Position numbers and translations under genes: made by a program. A stretch of 64,000 nt of DNA from Breoghania sp037026715 (lineage in GTDB: Bacteria; Pseudomonadota; Alphaproteobacteria; Rhizobiales; Stappiaceae): assembly GCF_037026715.1 (NCBI RefSeq), contig NZ_JBANCG010000002.1, positions 124,001 through 188,000 on the forward strand, in the 5' to 3' direction. Positions 8,620 to 18,383 of the stretch are shown piece after piece. The notes beneath the pieces are model-generated. The model saw nothing but the letters and a program-made list of their open reading frames with translations. It was not told the origin of the DNA and ran no database searches. Each line of letters begins with the position of its first letter. Within the stretch, counting starts at the first letter, position 1.

Positions 8620-9543
8620 ATGCTGAAATACGCCCTGACCCGGCTTCTGGCGGCGATCCCGACGCTGTTCGTCATCGTCACGGCGGCGTTCTTCCTCATC
8701 CGCATCGCGCCCGGCGGTCCGTTCAATCTGGACCGGCCGCTGGAAGCGAAGGTGATGGAGAACCTCAATCGCATCTATCATCTCGATGCGCCGCTCTGGC
8801 AGCAGTATCTTAGCTATCTGGGAAATCTTCTGCGCGGCGACTTCGGGCCGAGCTTCGTCTACCGGGATTTCTCCGTTGCCGAGCTTTTCGCCGCCGGCCT
8901 GCCGATTTCCGTCCAGCTCGGCGGATCGGCGCTGGTGCTGGCGCTGCTCGCGGGGACCGCGCTCGGCACGCTGGCAGCCCTTCACCATAACAAGGCCGCC
9001 GATCTCGGCGCGGTGACGGTGGCGACGCTCGGCATCACCATTCCGCCCTTCGTCGTCGCGCCGCTTCTCTCGCTGGTCTTTGGCGTCTGGCTCGGCTGGC
9101 TGCCGGCCGGCGGCTGGGGCAACGGGGCGCTGGTCAACAAGATCCTGCCGATCGTCACCCTGGCGCTGCCGCAGGTGGCCGTCGTCACGCGGCTCACCCG
9201 CGCGGCGATGATCGAGGCGCTCGCCTCCCATCCGGTGCGTACCGCGCGGGCCTACGGGCTCAGGTGGTGGACGGTCGTGGTCGTCCATGCGCTGCGCTCG
9301 GCGATCCTGCCGGTCGTCTCCTATGCCGGGCCGGCGGCGGCGGCGCTGATGACGGGCTCCATCGTCGTGGAGACGATCTTCGGCGTGCCCGGCGTCGGGC
9401 GCTATTTCGTGCAGGCGGCGCTCAACCGCGACTACACGCTCGTCATGGGAACGGTCGTGGTCATCGCCTGTTTCGTCATTCTGTTCAATCTCGTGGTGGA
9501 TCTGATCTATGCCCTGATCGATCCGCGCGTGCGCTACGGGTGA
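8620..9543 (+). CDS. Oligopeptide ABC transporter permease (OppB/DppB type)
   Basis: This 307-residue inner-membrane protein has the six-helix arrangement of OppB-type permeases. The first helix begins MLKYALTRLLAAIPTLFVIVTAAFFLIRIAPGGPF, and the conserved coupling region shows the EAL-type motif MIEALASHPVRTARAYGLR that docks onto the ATPase. The C-terminal end closes with the family pattern DLIYALIDPRVRYG. The stop is four bases before the next permease, which indicates translation coupling. It pairs with the following OppC-type protein to form the channel. Confidence 0.95.
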   Translation: MLKYALTRLLAAIPTLFVIVTAAFFLIRIAPGGPFNLDRPLEAKVMENLNRIYHLDAPLWQQYLSYLGNLLRGDFGPSFVYRDFSVAELFAAGLPISVQLGGSALVLALLAGTALGTLAALHHNKAADLGAVTVATLGITIPPFVVAPLLSLVFGVWLGWLPAGGWGNGALVNKILPIVTLALPQVAVVTRLTRAAMIEALASHPVRTARAYGLRWWTVVVVHALRSAILPVVSYAGPAAAALMTGSIVVETIFGVPGVGRYFVQAALNRDYTLVMGTVVVIACFVILFNLVVDLIYALIDPRVRYG

Positions 9544-9547
9544 GCCG

Positions 9548-10684
9548 ATGAGCCTTTCGCGTCTCTCCGGCACCGCCGCCCGCCGGCCCGTCGCGGGCCG
9601 CTCGCTCACCGCCGATGCCATGCGGCGGCTCAAAGCCAACCGGGCGGCGATGGCGAGCCTGGTGTTCCTGATCGCAATGGCGCTCGTGTGCGCGGTCGGT
9701 CCGCACCTGACGGGCCACGCCTATGACGAGGTCTACCAGTCCTACGTGCGCGTGCCCGCAAGCCTGACGCCCTATCCGCGCGAGGCGCAAGTCGGGCCGG
9801 AAATGGAAAAGGCGCTCGCCCGCGCCAGGGTCGATCTGGGTACCGTCGCGGTCGTGAACGGGACCGCGAGCGTCGAGGTCGTGTCCCCTCGCCGCCCGCT
9901 CGATCCGCGCATCACTCGCTATGTCGACCGCAGCGATCTCTTTGCAAACGCTCGGCTCACCGACATGTCGCCGGACGGGCACGTCGGCCGCATCGTCGCC
10001 GATGTCCGGCAGGTCCGTTTCCTGTTCGGCACCGATCTCGCCGGCCGCGATCTTCTGACCCGCACGCTGATGGCGGGCCGCATCTCGCTCACCATCGGCC
10101 TTCTGGCGACCCTCGTCGCCGTGCTGATCGGGGTGACGTGGGGCGCCACCGCCGGCTATCTCGGCGGTGCGGCGGATGCGGTGATGATGCGCGTCGTCGA
10201 TGTGCTCTACGCCTTGCCCTTCGTCTTTTTCGTGATCCTGCTGGTCGTCTTTTTCGGGCGCAATTTCGTGCTGGTGTTCCTGGCGGTCGGGGCGGTCGAA
10301 TGGCTGGACATGGCCCGCATCGTGCGCGGCCAGACGTTGAGCCTGAAGCGGCGCGAATTCGTCGAGGCCGCCGAGGCCATGGGGGTCGCCGGCGGCGGCA
10401 TCCTCAGGCGGCACATCGTGCCGAACCTCGCCGGTCCGGTCGTCGTCTACATGACGCTGCTCGTGCCCAAGGTGATCCTGCTGGAAAGCTTCCTTTCCTT
10501 CCTTGGCCTCGGCGTGCAGGAGCCGATGACGAGCTGGGGCGTGCTGATCGCGGAGGGCGCGCGCTCCATCGAGGCGATGCCGGGGTTGCTGCTCTTTCCC
10601 GCCGCTTTCCTTACCTCCACGCTGTTCGCCCTCAATTTCCTGGGCGACGGCCTGCGCGATGCGCTCGATCCGAAGGAGCGCTGA
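9548..10684 (+). CDS. Oligopeptide ABC transporter permease (OppC/DppC type)
   Basis: This 378-residue inner-membrane permease is the OppC partner. The first helix lies near residues 35-55, followed by a long periplasmic loop of about 120 residues, longer than in many DppC proteins and similar to OppC of enterobacteria. The second half carries the remaining helices and the coupling motif (FVEAAEAMGVAGGGILRRHI). The end, NFLGDGLRDALDPKER, is diagnostic of the family. It lies four bases after the first permease gene and three before the ATPase gene. Confidence 0.95.
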   Translation: MSLSRLSGTAARRPVAGRSLTADAMRRLKANRAAMASLVFLIAMALVCAVGPHLTGHAYDEVYQSYVRVPASLTPYPREAQVGPEMEKALARARVDLGTVAVVNGTASVEVVSPRRPLDPRITRYVDRSDLFANARLTDMSPDGHVGRIVADVRQVRFLFGTDLAGRDLLTRTLMAGRISLTIGLLATLVAVLIGVTWGATAGYLGGAADAVMMRVVDVLYALPFVFFVILLVVFFGRNFVLVFLAVGAVEWLDMARIVRGQTLSLKRREFVEAAEAMGVAGGGILRRHIVPNLAGPVVVYMTLLVPKVILLESFLSFLGLGVQEPMTSWGVLIAEGARSIEAMPGLLLFPAAFLTSTLFALNFLGDGLRDALDPKER

Positions 10685-10687
10685 CAG

Positions 10688-12301
10688 ATGGACGCGCCCG
10701 TTCTCGCCGCCGCCGAAACCGTGTTTTCCCTGAGCGACCTGAGGGTGACCTTCGATACGCCCGACGGTCCGGTGGAGGCGGTGCGCGGCATTGACCTTGC
10801 GGTGGCGCGCGGCGAGACGCTCGCGATTGTCGGCGAAAGCGGTTCGGGCAAGAGCCAGACGGTCATGGCCGCGATGGGGCTCTTGCCGCCCAATGCCAGG
10901 GTCTCGGGATCGGTCGCCTATCGCGGCCGCGAAATTCTCGGCCTGCCTGTGCGCGATCTCAACCGTCTGCGTGGATCGCGGATCACGATGATTTTCCAGG
11001 AGCCGATGACCTCGCTCGATCCGCTCTACACCATCGGCCGCCAGATGGCCGAACCGCTGGTGGAGCATGGCGGGCTTTCGTGGGCGCAGGCGCGCGAGAG
11101 GGTGGTCGAGCTCCTGCGGCTGGTGCGCATCGACGATCCGCAACGGCGCGTTTCCGCCTATCCGCACGAGCTTTCCGGCGGCCAGCGCCAGCGCATCATG
11201 ATCGCCATGGCGCTTGCCAACGAGCCGGATGTGCTGATCGCCGACGAGCCGACCACGGCGCTCGACGTCACCACCCAGGCGGGCATTCTCGATCTGCTGA
11301 AGGATCTGCAGGCCCGCATGGGCCTTGCCATCGTCTTCATCACCCACGATCTCAACATCGTGCGCCGTCTCGCCGACCATGTCGCGGTGATGAAGGAGGG
11401 CCGAGTGGTGGAGCAGGGCCCATGCGCGCGGATCTTCGCCACGCCCGGCGATGCCCATACCCGCATGCTGCTCGACGCCGAGCCCACCGGGCGCAAGCAG
11501 CCGGTTTCCGCATCGGCTCCGGTCCTGTTGGAAGCGGAAGGGGTGACGGTTGCCTTCGACTATGGCGGCGGCCTGTTCGCCCCGCCCTCCCGCTTCGTCG
11601 CGGTCGAGGGCGTCAATCTCCTGCTGAAGGAAGGGCAGACGCTGGGGCTTGTCGGGGAATCGGGCTCGGGCAAGTCCACGCTCGGCCGCGCACTCCTGCA
11701 TCTGGTGCCGGCCTCCGGCCGGATCACCTTCGAGGGCGCGGATCTTTCCCGCCTCCACCGCGAACCCTTGCGCCGTCTTCGCCGGGAGATGCAGCTTGTC
11801 TTCCAGGATCCGTTCGGCTCGCTGAGCCCGCGCCTCACGGTGGCGCAGATCGTGACGGAGGGGCTGCTGGTCCACGAGCCGGCGCTGTCTGCGCGCGAAC
11901 GCGAAGCCCGCGCCTGCCAGGCGCTGGAGGAGGTTGCGCTCGACCCGATGACGCGCAACCGGTTTCCGCACGAGTTCTCCGGCGGGCAGCGCCAGCGCAT
12001 CGCCATCGCCCGGGCGATGGTGCTGAAGCCGAAGCTGGTGGTGCTGGACGAGCCGACCTCGGCGCTCGACCGCACCGTTCAGCGGCAGATCGTTGATCTC
12101 TTGCGCCGGCTGCAGGCCGCCAACGGGCTCACCTACCTGTTCATCAGCCACGATCTCGCCGTGGTGCGCGCCATGTCCGACGAGGTGATGGTGATGCAGC
12201 ACGGCCGCGTGGTGGAACGCGGAACGGCGGACGAGGTGTTCGACGCGCCGAAGAAGCCCTACACGCGCACGCTGGTGGAGGCGGCGACGCTGAAGGGTTG
12301 A
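10688..12301 (+). CDS. Fused oligopeptide ABC transporter ATPase (OppD-OppF)
   Basis: This 537-residue cytoplasmic protein contains two complete ABC ATPase domains in tandem. The first has Walker A GESGSGKSQT near residue 53, signature LSGGQRQR and Walker B LIADEPTTALD. The second has Walker A GESGSGKSTL near 326, signature FSGGQRQR and Walker B VVLDEPTSALD. Thus OppD and OppF are joined in one polypeptide, a common variation (as in YejF and GsiA). Both nucleotide sites appear intact. It is the last gene of the operon. Confidence 0.95.
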   Translation: MDAPVLAAAETVFSLSDLRVTFDTPDGPVEAVRGIDLAVARGETLAIVGESGSGKSQTVMAAMGLLPPNARVSGSVAYRGREILGLPVRDLNRLRGSRITMIFQEPMTSLDPLYTIGRQMAEPLVEHGGLSWAQARERVVELLRLVRIDDPQRRVSAYPHELSGGQRQRIMIAMALANEPDVLIADEPTTALDVTTQAGILDLLKDLQARMGLAIVFITHDLNIVRRLADHVAVMKEGRVVEQGPCARIFATPGDAHTRMLLDAEPTGRKQPVSASAPVLLEAEGVTVAFDYGGGLFAPPSRFVAVEGVNLLLKEGQTLGLVGESGSGKSTLGRALLHLVPASGRITFEGADLSRLHREPLRRLRREMQLVFQDPFGSLSPRLTVAQIVTEGLLVHEPALSAREREARACQALEEVALDPMTRNRFPHEFSGGQRQRIAIARAMVLKPKLVVLDEPTSALDRTVQRQIVDLLRRLQAANGLTYLFISHDLAVVRAMSDEVMVMQHGRVVERGTADEVFDAPKKPYTRTLVEAATLKG

Positions 12302-12450
12302 AAGATGGGCCCGCCTACCGGCCTCGCATCAGCCGCGCATCCTCCTCGCACTGTCATCGCTTCGGCGCCCGCATCCCATTTTCCCCGTGCATTCATTGTC
12401 GCACTGACCTAAACACGGGGCCCGTTTCACCAGCACGCCGATGCCCCGCC

Positions 12451-13311
<861 letters not shown>

Positions 13312-13378
13312 ATCCGGCAGCCGTCGGCGATGGGCGAGGCGGCGGGGCCAGCAGGTGGCCCGCCCCGCCCGGCGCCCG

Positions 13379-13816
13379 TCAGGCGGCCTTGGAGATCGAG
13401 ATCAGTGCGATGTCGAAGGTCAGATCTTGACCGGCCAGCGGATGGTTGGCGTCGAGCACGACCTTATCTTCCGAGACCTCTTCCACCTTGACCGGCATGA
13501 CCTGTCCGGTGGAGGTCTGGACCTGAAGCTGCGTGCCGATTTCCAGCGGAATGTCGGCCGGGATCTTGTCGCGCGGCACTTCGTGCTTGGCCGCCGGATC
13601 CACCGGACCATAGGCCTCGGCCGCCGGAACGGTCACCGACTTTTCCTCGCCCTCGCTCATGCCCGGCAGGGCCTTGTCGAGACCGGCGATGATCTGCCCG
13701 GCGCCGACCGTGAATTCAAGCGGCTCGCGTCCTTCCGAGGAATCGAAAACGGCACCGTCACTCAAGGTTCCCTTGTAGTGAATCCGCACGGTGTCGCCAG
13801 TCTTCACTTCGCTCAT
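13379..13816 (-). CDS. FKBP-type peptidyl-prolyl cis-trans isomerase (SlyD/SlpA-like)
   Basis: This 145-residue cytoplasmic protein opens with the FKBP core (TVRIHYKGTLSDGAVFDSSEG, then FTVGAGQIIAGLDKALPGM) and has the insert-in-flap domain of the SlyD/SlpA branch. There is no His-rich tail as in E. coli SlyD, so it is closer to SlpA-like foldases. There is no signal peptide. It is convergent with purU, and the 67-base gap between them is GC-rich with hairpin potential that could serve as a two-way terminator. Confidence 0.93.
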   Translation of the reverse strand: MSEVKTGDTVRIHYKGTLSDGAVFDSSEGREPLEFTVGAGQIIAGLDKALPGMSEGEEKSVTVPAAEAYGPVDPAAKHEVPRDKIPADIPLEIGTQLQVQTSTGQVMPVKVEEVSEDKVVLDANHPLAGQDLTFDIALISISKAA

Positions 13817-14297
13817 AACTGTCTCTTTCGTCTTGGAAGGTTGTTCTGCGGAGCGCGGATATCGCGCGATCCAATGAAACTCCCGTCTACCCTAAGGACC
13901 AATCGGGCGATGTAAAGGCGGGTGCGCGGAAAAATCGCGCATTGAACGCTCGATCCGGGGAAGGTCGGACCGGATTTTCACCGGGATTTGGCTCAGCGGC
14001 GCTAACATGCTAAGGGATTTACATACGAACTTCTGCCAGTGCTTTCAGCGCGCCCGAGTCCTCCTCGACGGCATGCGGAAGTTCGCCTGCTGCGATCCCG
14101 ACCTGGGGCTGCCCTTGTCCCGAGCGAGGCTCCATCGTTCGACCTGAACGTTTCCGCGCGGCTCCTTCGCGGGCGCCCTTGCGCCTGCCGCCTGCGCCGC
14201 TGCCTTTTTCCGGGATCGTCCGGCCGCCCCGGCCGCCACGATGCGTGTCTCTTCACGCGCCGCATCGTTCCCGCACGTTCGCGACCACGAGGACCCG
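13817..14297. other. Intergenic region between FKBP and PaaK-like genes
   Basis: This 481-base gap separates two divergent genes and should contain both promoters. I find no supported gene and no clear repeat. Several open frames cross it on both strands, but they are Arg/Ala-rich artefacts of high GC. Confidence 0.5.
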
Positions 14298-15638
14298 ATG
14301 AAACAGAACGCAGACCATCGCCCGTATTGGGATCCCGAGCTCGAAACCCAGAGCCGGGCCGAATGGGAGGCGATGAAGCTTGACCTCCTGAAAACGCATC
14401 TGGCCCACGCCTACGCCAATTCCCCCTGGTACCGCAAAAGCTTCGACGCCGCGGGCGTTCATCCCGACGACGTCAACAGCCTCGACGATCTCCGCCGCTT
14501 CCCCACCATCGACAAGGCCACCTTGCGTGAGCGCCAGCAGGCAAAGCCGCTGCTTGGCGATGTGGTGGCGGTGCCGGAGGAAGAGGTCGTCTACGTCTCC
14601 TCCTCCTCCGGCTCCACGGGCGTGCCCACCGTCTCTCCGTTCACGCAGGAAGATTTCGATGCCTGGATGGACTACGAGGCCCGCCAGTTCTGGTCCTCTG
14701 GCCTGCGCCCCACCGACCGCTACTGCCACTCGCTCAACTTCTCGCTGTTCATCGGCGGGCCGTGCGTGCTGGGGGCTCAGAAGATCGGGGCGCTTTCCAT
14801 CCACGCCGGCACCGTGCCGTCCGCACGCCTGCTGACCATGCTGCGGAATTTCCAGGCGACCGCCATGTGGACCACGCCGTCCTATGCCTGGTATCTGGGC
14901 GAGACGGCGATCAAGGAGGGCATCGACCCGAAGACGGATCTGGCGGTCAAGCGCATCTTCGTTGCCGGCGAGCCGGGCGGCTCCATCCCCGAGACGCGTG
15001 CCCGCATCGAGGAACTGTGGGGCGCCGACGTCTACGACTACTATGGCCTTTCCGACATTTTTGGCTCCTGCGCCGGCATGTGCGAGGAGAAGAACGGCCT
15101 TCACTGGGCGGAGGATCACATCCACGTGGAGGTGATCGATCCGGAAACGGGCGAGCCCGTGCAGCCCGGCGAGCGCGGCGAGATGGTTCTCACCACCTTG
15201 CAGAAGAAAGCCTGCCCGCTGATCCGCTTCCGCACCGGCGACATCGTCTCCTTCACCGAGGAACCCTGCACGTGCGGGCGCACCAGCCAGCGGCTTATGG
15301 GCGTCCACGGCCGGCTCGACGACATGCTGCTCATCCGCGGCGTGAACATCTTTCCCTCCGACGTGGAGGCGATCATCCGCAAGGACCGCGACTTCACCGG
15401 CGAATACCGGCTGATCGTCGACCGCCCGGATCACCTCGACCGCCTGACGGTGGAAGCCGAACGCATCCACGGCTTCAACGGCACGGACGAGGAACTGAAG
15501 AAGCGCCTCAAGGACCACATCAAGGCGGTGACGGGGGTGGGCGCGCAGATCTCGATCCTTGATGCGGATACGCTTCCGCGCGCCACCCACAAGGCCAAGC
15601 GCGTGGAGGACAAGCGGGGTCAGGTCTGGACGGCGTAA
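14298..15638 (+). CDS. Phenylacetate-CoA ligase-like (PaaK/F390 synthetase family) adenylate-forming enzyme
   Basis: This 446-residue protein belongs to the PaaK branch of adenylate-forming enzymes, which activate aryl or short acids with ATP and join them to CoA. The opening YWDPELETQSRAEWEAMKLD is typical. The phosphate-binding loop is SSSSGSTGVPTV near residue 101, the adenine-binding motif is YYGLSDIFG near 249, and the hinge motif FRTGDI is near 311. No other paa genes are nearby, so phenylacetate is not assured as substrate; benzoate-type or other acids are equally possible. The start ATG gives MKQNADHRPYW. Confidence 0.88.
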   Translation: MKQNADHRPYWDPELETQSRAEWEAMKLDLLKTHLAHAYANSPWYRKSFDAAGVHPDDVNSLDDLRRFPTIDKATLRERQQAKPLLGDVVAVPEEEVVYVSSSSGSTGVPTVSPFTQEDFDAWMDYEARQFWSSGLRPTDRYCHSLNFSLFIGGPCVLGAQKIGALSIHAGTVPSARLLTMLRNFQATAMWTTPSYAWYLGETAIKEGIDPKTDLAVKRIFVAGEPGGSIPETRARIEELWGADVYDYYGLSDIFGSCAGMCEEKNGLHWAEDHIHVEVIDPETGEPVQPGERGEMVLTTLQKKACPLIRFRTGDIVSFTEEPCTCGRTSQRLMGVHGRLDDMLLIRGVNIFPSDVEAIIRKDRDFTGEYRLIVDRPDHLDRLTVEAERIHGFNGTDEELKKRLKDHIKAVTGVGAQISILDADTLPRATHKAKRVEDKRGQVWTA

Positions 15639-15881
15639 GGGGGAAGGGGCACGAACCGCGGCGCCCCGGCGCGGGGCGTTGCGGGCGGGGCAGGGCGCGG
15701 GCTGGGCAGCTTTACGCCGCCATTTCGGACGTTCACGGGTTCTCGGTTCTGTCCGCAAAGCTGCCGTTTGTTGCAGGTCGATCGAATGTCCGTAGAGGGC
15801 GGGGGGGGCGGAAGTGCAGTACGACGTGAACGAATGTCGGTTATGCAGAGGAAGCCGACATTGATGTTCAAAAGTTCACAT

Positions 15882-16616
15882 TCAGATGCCGTCAATCATC
15901 CGTTGGACCGGATCAAAATCGCGTGGACCATCTAGGCAATTTGCACCGCCGAATATATCCCAGATAAATTGAGATAGTCTCTTCTCTTCTTCGTATCCCG
16001 GCCCTTTCGCAGCCAACCTATGCAAAATCATCTCAAGCCTCTTGAAAAACTCGAACGAAGTTGCATCTGATATTGGATAATTGTGTAAAATATATTCTAT
16101 TTGTTTTGATAATATCTGTAGACTAAGGATTATTTCTTTGTATTCAGGAACGTCGTCACTCATGTAGTTTCTGAAAGCATAAAAACCTTCATCCGATTGC
16201 TTTCCAGCCACAAATAGCTCTCTAAATCCCGCAGTCGTCAGAATTTTTTCGATGGTCTCATGTTTAGCAGTAAGGTCTTTTCTACCCCCTTTTTGGCTAG
16301 CGAAAACAATTTGATATGCAATATCGCGCTTTATGTCCGAGTAGAGTTTTTGAAGATTTGTCTTCACAATTAGGCTCTTTCGCCGATCTGGAAATGCAAC
16401 CACTAAAAAATAGAAGAAGAAAGAAACTAGACCTCCGGTCAGGAAAGCTGACGAAATATTGTAAAACTCATCCCAGAAAGGCGTTTCCGAAAAATAAATA
16501 CCGGAAAAATTCTCTATAAGCAGCGCCAAATAGATGAATAGAGTCAGCAGAAACCAAAAAAGGACACTTGAGAGAAATTTCCAGATTATGCGCGATAAAC
16601 TCGCAAGTTTTTTCAT
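15882..16616 (-). CDS. AT-rich membrane protein of unknown function
   Basis: This 244-residue protein is not recognised. Two hydrophobic segments lie near residues 13-33 (WKFLSSVLFWFLLTLFIYLA) and 50-72, probably placing a long C-terminal domain of about 170 residues in the cytoplasm. That domain is rich in Lys, Glu, Ile and Phe. The base composition and codon use (many AT-ending codons) differ sharply from all neighbours, indicating recent acquisition. It stands alone, flanked by non-coding sequence on both sides. It could be a defence or stress accessory, but there is no direct evidence. Confidence 0.75.
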   Translation of the reverse strand: MKKLASLSRIIWKFLSSVLFWFLLTLFIYLALLIENFSGIYFSETPFWDEFYNISSAFLTGGLVSFFFYFLVVAFPDRRKSLIVKTNLQKLYSDIKRDIAYQIVFASQKGGRKDLTAKHETIEKILTTAGFRELFVAGKQSDEGFYAFRNYMSDDVPEYKEIILSLQILSKQIEYILHNYPISDATSFEFFKRLEMILHRLAAKGPGYEEEKRLSQFIWDIFGGANCLDGPRDFDPVQRMIDGI

Positions 16617-17037
16617 TTTTAACCGCCCCAGCTACAGCCAATGTATGGGTTAAGAAATGCCACAGGCAGCTTGTCAACGGAACAAAGAACGTTGTGGCTG
16701 TACTGGACGTTGATCAGAGCCCATACTACCAACGCCGAGACACATTCCGAAAACAGACCATGCCGACGCCTTAGCGAGCCACAGGCATCCATTGGCTGCT
16801 TTCGGCGCAGGTGACTTGGGCTCCGAAGACCTCCCGGAGGCGCAGAGCTGCCGTTCCTGGGGGCACAATAGCAAGGCAGAAATGGGCCGAAAACTGCATT
16901 GAGGCGGCTTTGAGTTGGGGTCTGCTTTAGCGACATCGCATCCGAGACCTCCCTATCCCTATCCACCCATAAAAAAACGGCCCCCACCTCCCGGCAGGGG
17001 CCGCTGTCAATCCGTGGCTAGTTCCGGAGCAAGTCGC
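16617..17037. other. Non-coding tract with possible degraded sequence
   Basis: This 421-base region separates the AT-rich gene from the MetE-like gene. Composition changes gradually back to the genome norm. A minus-strand open frame at 16619-16987 has no recognisable domain and overlaps the upstream side of the AT-rich gene; I do not call it a gene. The right end holds the terminator at 16975-17005. Confidence 0.5.
16975..17005 (-). terminator. Rho-independent terminator of the MetE-like gene
   Basis: Read on the minus strand, the arms CGGCCCC and GGGGCCG form a perfect stem around a roughly 12-base loop and are followed by seven T. It lies about 35 bases past the stop codon of the gene at 17038-18165. 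Confidence 0.9.
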
Positions 17038-18165
17038 TTACTTATCCACCCCGCCCCAGATCGCCTCAGCCGTCTTCACCACCAGTTCCAGCTTGCGGCG
17101 CTGGTCGTCCATGGTGATCTTGTTGCCTTCCTCCGTGGAGGAGAAGCCGCACTGCGGGGCAATGCCGAGCTGGTTGATGTCGCAGTACTTGCCCGCTTCC
17201 TCGAACTTGCGCTTCAGATCGTCGAGATCCTCAAGCTCCGGCGTCTTCGTGGTGATGAAGCCCGGCAGCACGCGCTTGTTGCCCTTGGGCAGAAGCTTCA
17301 GCGGCTCCAGGGAGCCGGCGCGCTCGCTGTCGTATTCCATGAAGTAGATGTCGATGCCGGTCTTGTTGAAGATGGCGTCGGCGGCGAGATCGTAGGCGCC
17401 CTCGGCGGCGTAGGTGGAGACGAAGTTGCCGCGGCACAGGTGCATGCCGATCTTCATGTCCGCCGGCCGGTCCTTGATCGCCTCGTTCATCATCCAGGCG
17501 TAGCGCTCGATCAGCCAGTCGGGATCCTGGCCGAGCTTCTTCTTGTCCTCGCGGTGCTTGGGGTCGCACAGGTAGGCGAAGAAGATGTCGTCCATCTGCA
17601 GGTAGCGGCAGCCGGCGGCGTAGAACGCCTTCACAGCCTTGGCGTAGGTCTTGGCCAGATCGGCGAAGAGGACGTCGAGGTCCTTGTATTCGGCCGGCGC
17701 GATGTCCTCCGGTGCCGTGCGGAAGTGGCAGCACGACGGGCCGGGGATCGAGATCTTCGGCTGAACCCTGGTGTTGGCGGCGACGAACTTGTAGTGCTCG
17801 ATCATCGGGTGATCGTCGGGGAAATCGAGCTTGCCGGTGATGGTGGGATAGATCGGGCGCAGCTTCACGCCGTGGAACTGCACGCCCTCGGCGCGCTCGT
17901 CGAGGTCGAAGCCGGTCAGCCCGCCCATGAAGTCGTAGTGCCAGAAGGAGCGGCGGAACTCGCCGTCGGTCACCGCCTTCAGCCCGATCTCCTCCTGCAT
18001 CCTGATGACGTCGATGATCGCGGCGTCCTCGGCCTTTTTCAGGTCGGCGGCGGTGATCGACTTGGTCTCGTAGAAGGCCTTGCGCGCGGCCTTGACGCTG
18101 TCGGGCCTGAGAAGGCTTCCGACATGGTCGGCGCGGTAAGGCGCCCCGGTAACGGGTTCGGTCAT
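17038..18165 (-). CDS. Cobalamin-independent methionine synthase C-domain family protein
   Basis: This 375-residue protein matches the C-terminal catalytic domain of MetE, standing alone without the N-terminal half, like the YxjG/YxjH group. It opens with YRADHVGSLLRP, and the zinc-site motifs appear as GMHLCRGN near residue 240 and the C-terminal GIAPQCGFSS near 345, supplying the His-Cys and Cys ligands. The MDD segment (LQMDDIFFAY) near 190 is also family-typical. Such proteins use various methyl donors, so 5-methyltetrahydropteroyltriglutamate is not certain. GGAGG precedes the chosen ATG. Confidence 0.9.
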   Translation of the reverse strand: MTEPVTGAPYRADHVGSLLRPDSVKAARKAFYETKSITAADLKKAEDAAIIDVIRMQEEIGLKAVTDGEFRRSFWHYDFMGGLTGFDLDERAEGVQFHGVKLRPIYPTITGKLDFPDDHPMIEHYKFVAANTRVQPKISIPGPSCCHFRTAPEDIAPAEYKDLDVLFADLAKTYAKAVKAFYAAGCRYLQMDDIFFAYLCDPKHREDKKKLGQDPDWLIERYAWMMNEAIKDRPADMKIGMHLCRGNFVSTYAAEGAYDLAADAIFNKTGIDIYFMEYDSERAGSLEPLKLLPKGNKRVLPGFITTKTPELEDLDDLKRKFEEAGKYCDINQLGIAPQCGFSSTEEGNKITMDDQRRKLELVVKTAEAIWGGVDK

Positions 18166-18383
18166 CTGGTTCCTCCGGTTCGAGTTTTTCGGGGCTCGTT
18201 GGAAATGCCCCGATGCGCGGGTGCTGCGACCATAGGCCAGCCTAAGCAGGACTGACAAGGTCGGCACGCATCGACACGTTCACATCGCAAGCATCGCGCG
18301 CGGCGGCGTATGCCGTCGGCCGGAAAAGGCATGTCGGTCGGCGGGTGAGAGGGAACGGTGCAGCGCCGGAGGCGCACCGGGCG

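Noticed and set aside
9485..12202. Open frame of about 900 codons on the minus strand
   Set aside because: Antisense to the permease and fused ATPase genes; composition is typical of GC-driven antisense frames.
12383..12420. CCCCGTG/CACGGGG hairpin between the ABC ATPase and purU as a terminator
   Set aside because: 24-base loop, only 7 pairs and no T-tract; it could equally be chance in GC-rich sequence.
15800..15809. Run of eight G as a possible phase-variable tract
   Set aside because: It lies in a non-coding gap and is not positioned in a reading frame or between promoter boxes.
16619..16987. A 122-codon minus-strand frame upstream of the AT-rich gene
   Set aside because: No recognisable domain, no ribosome-binding site and atypical residue mix; possibly a decayed sequence, but not supportable as a gene.
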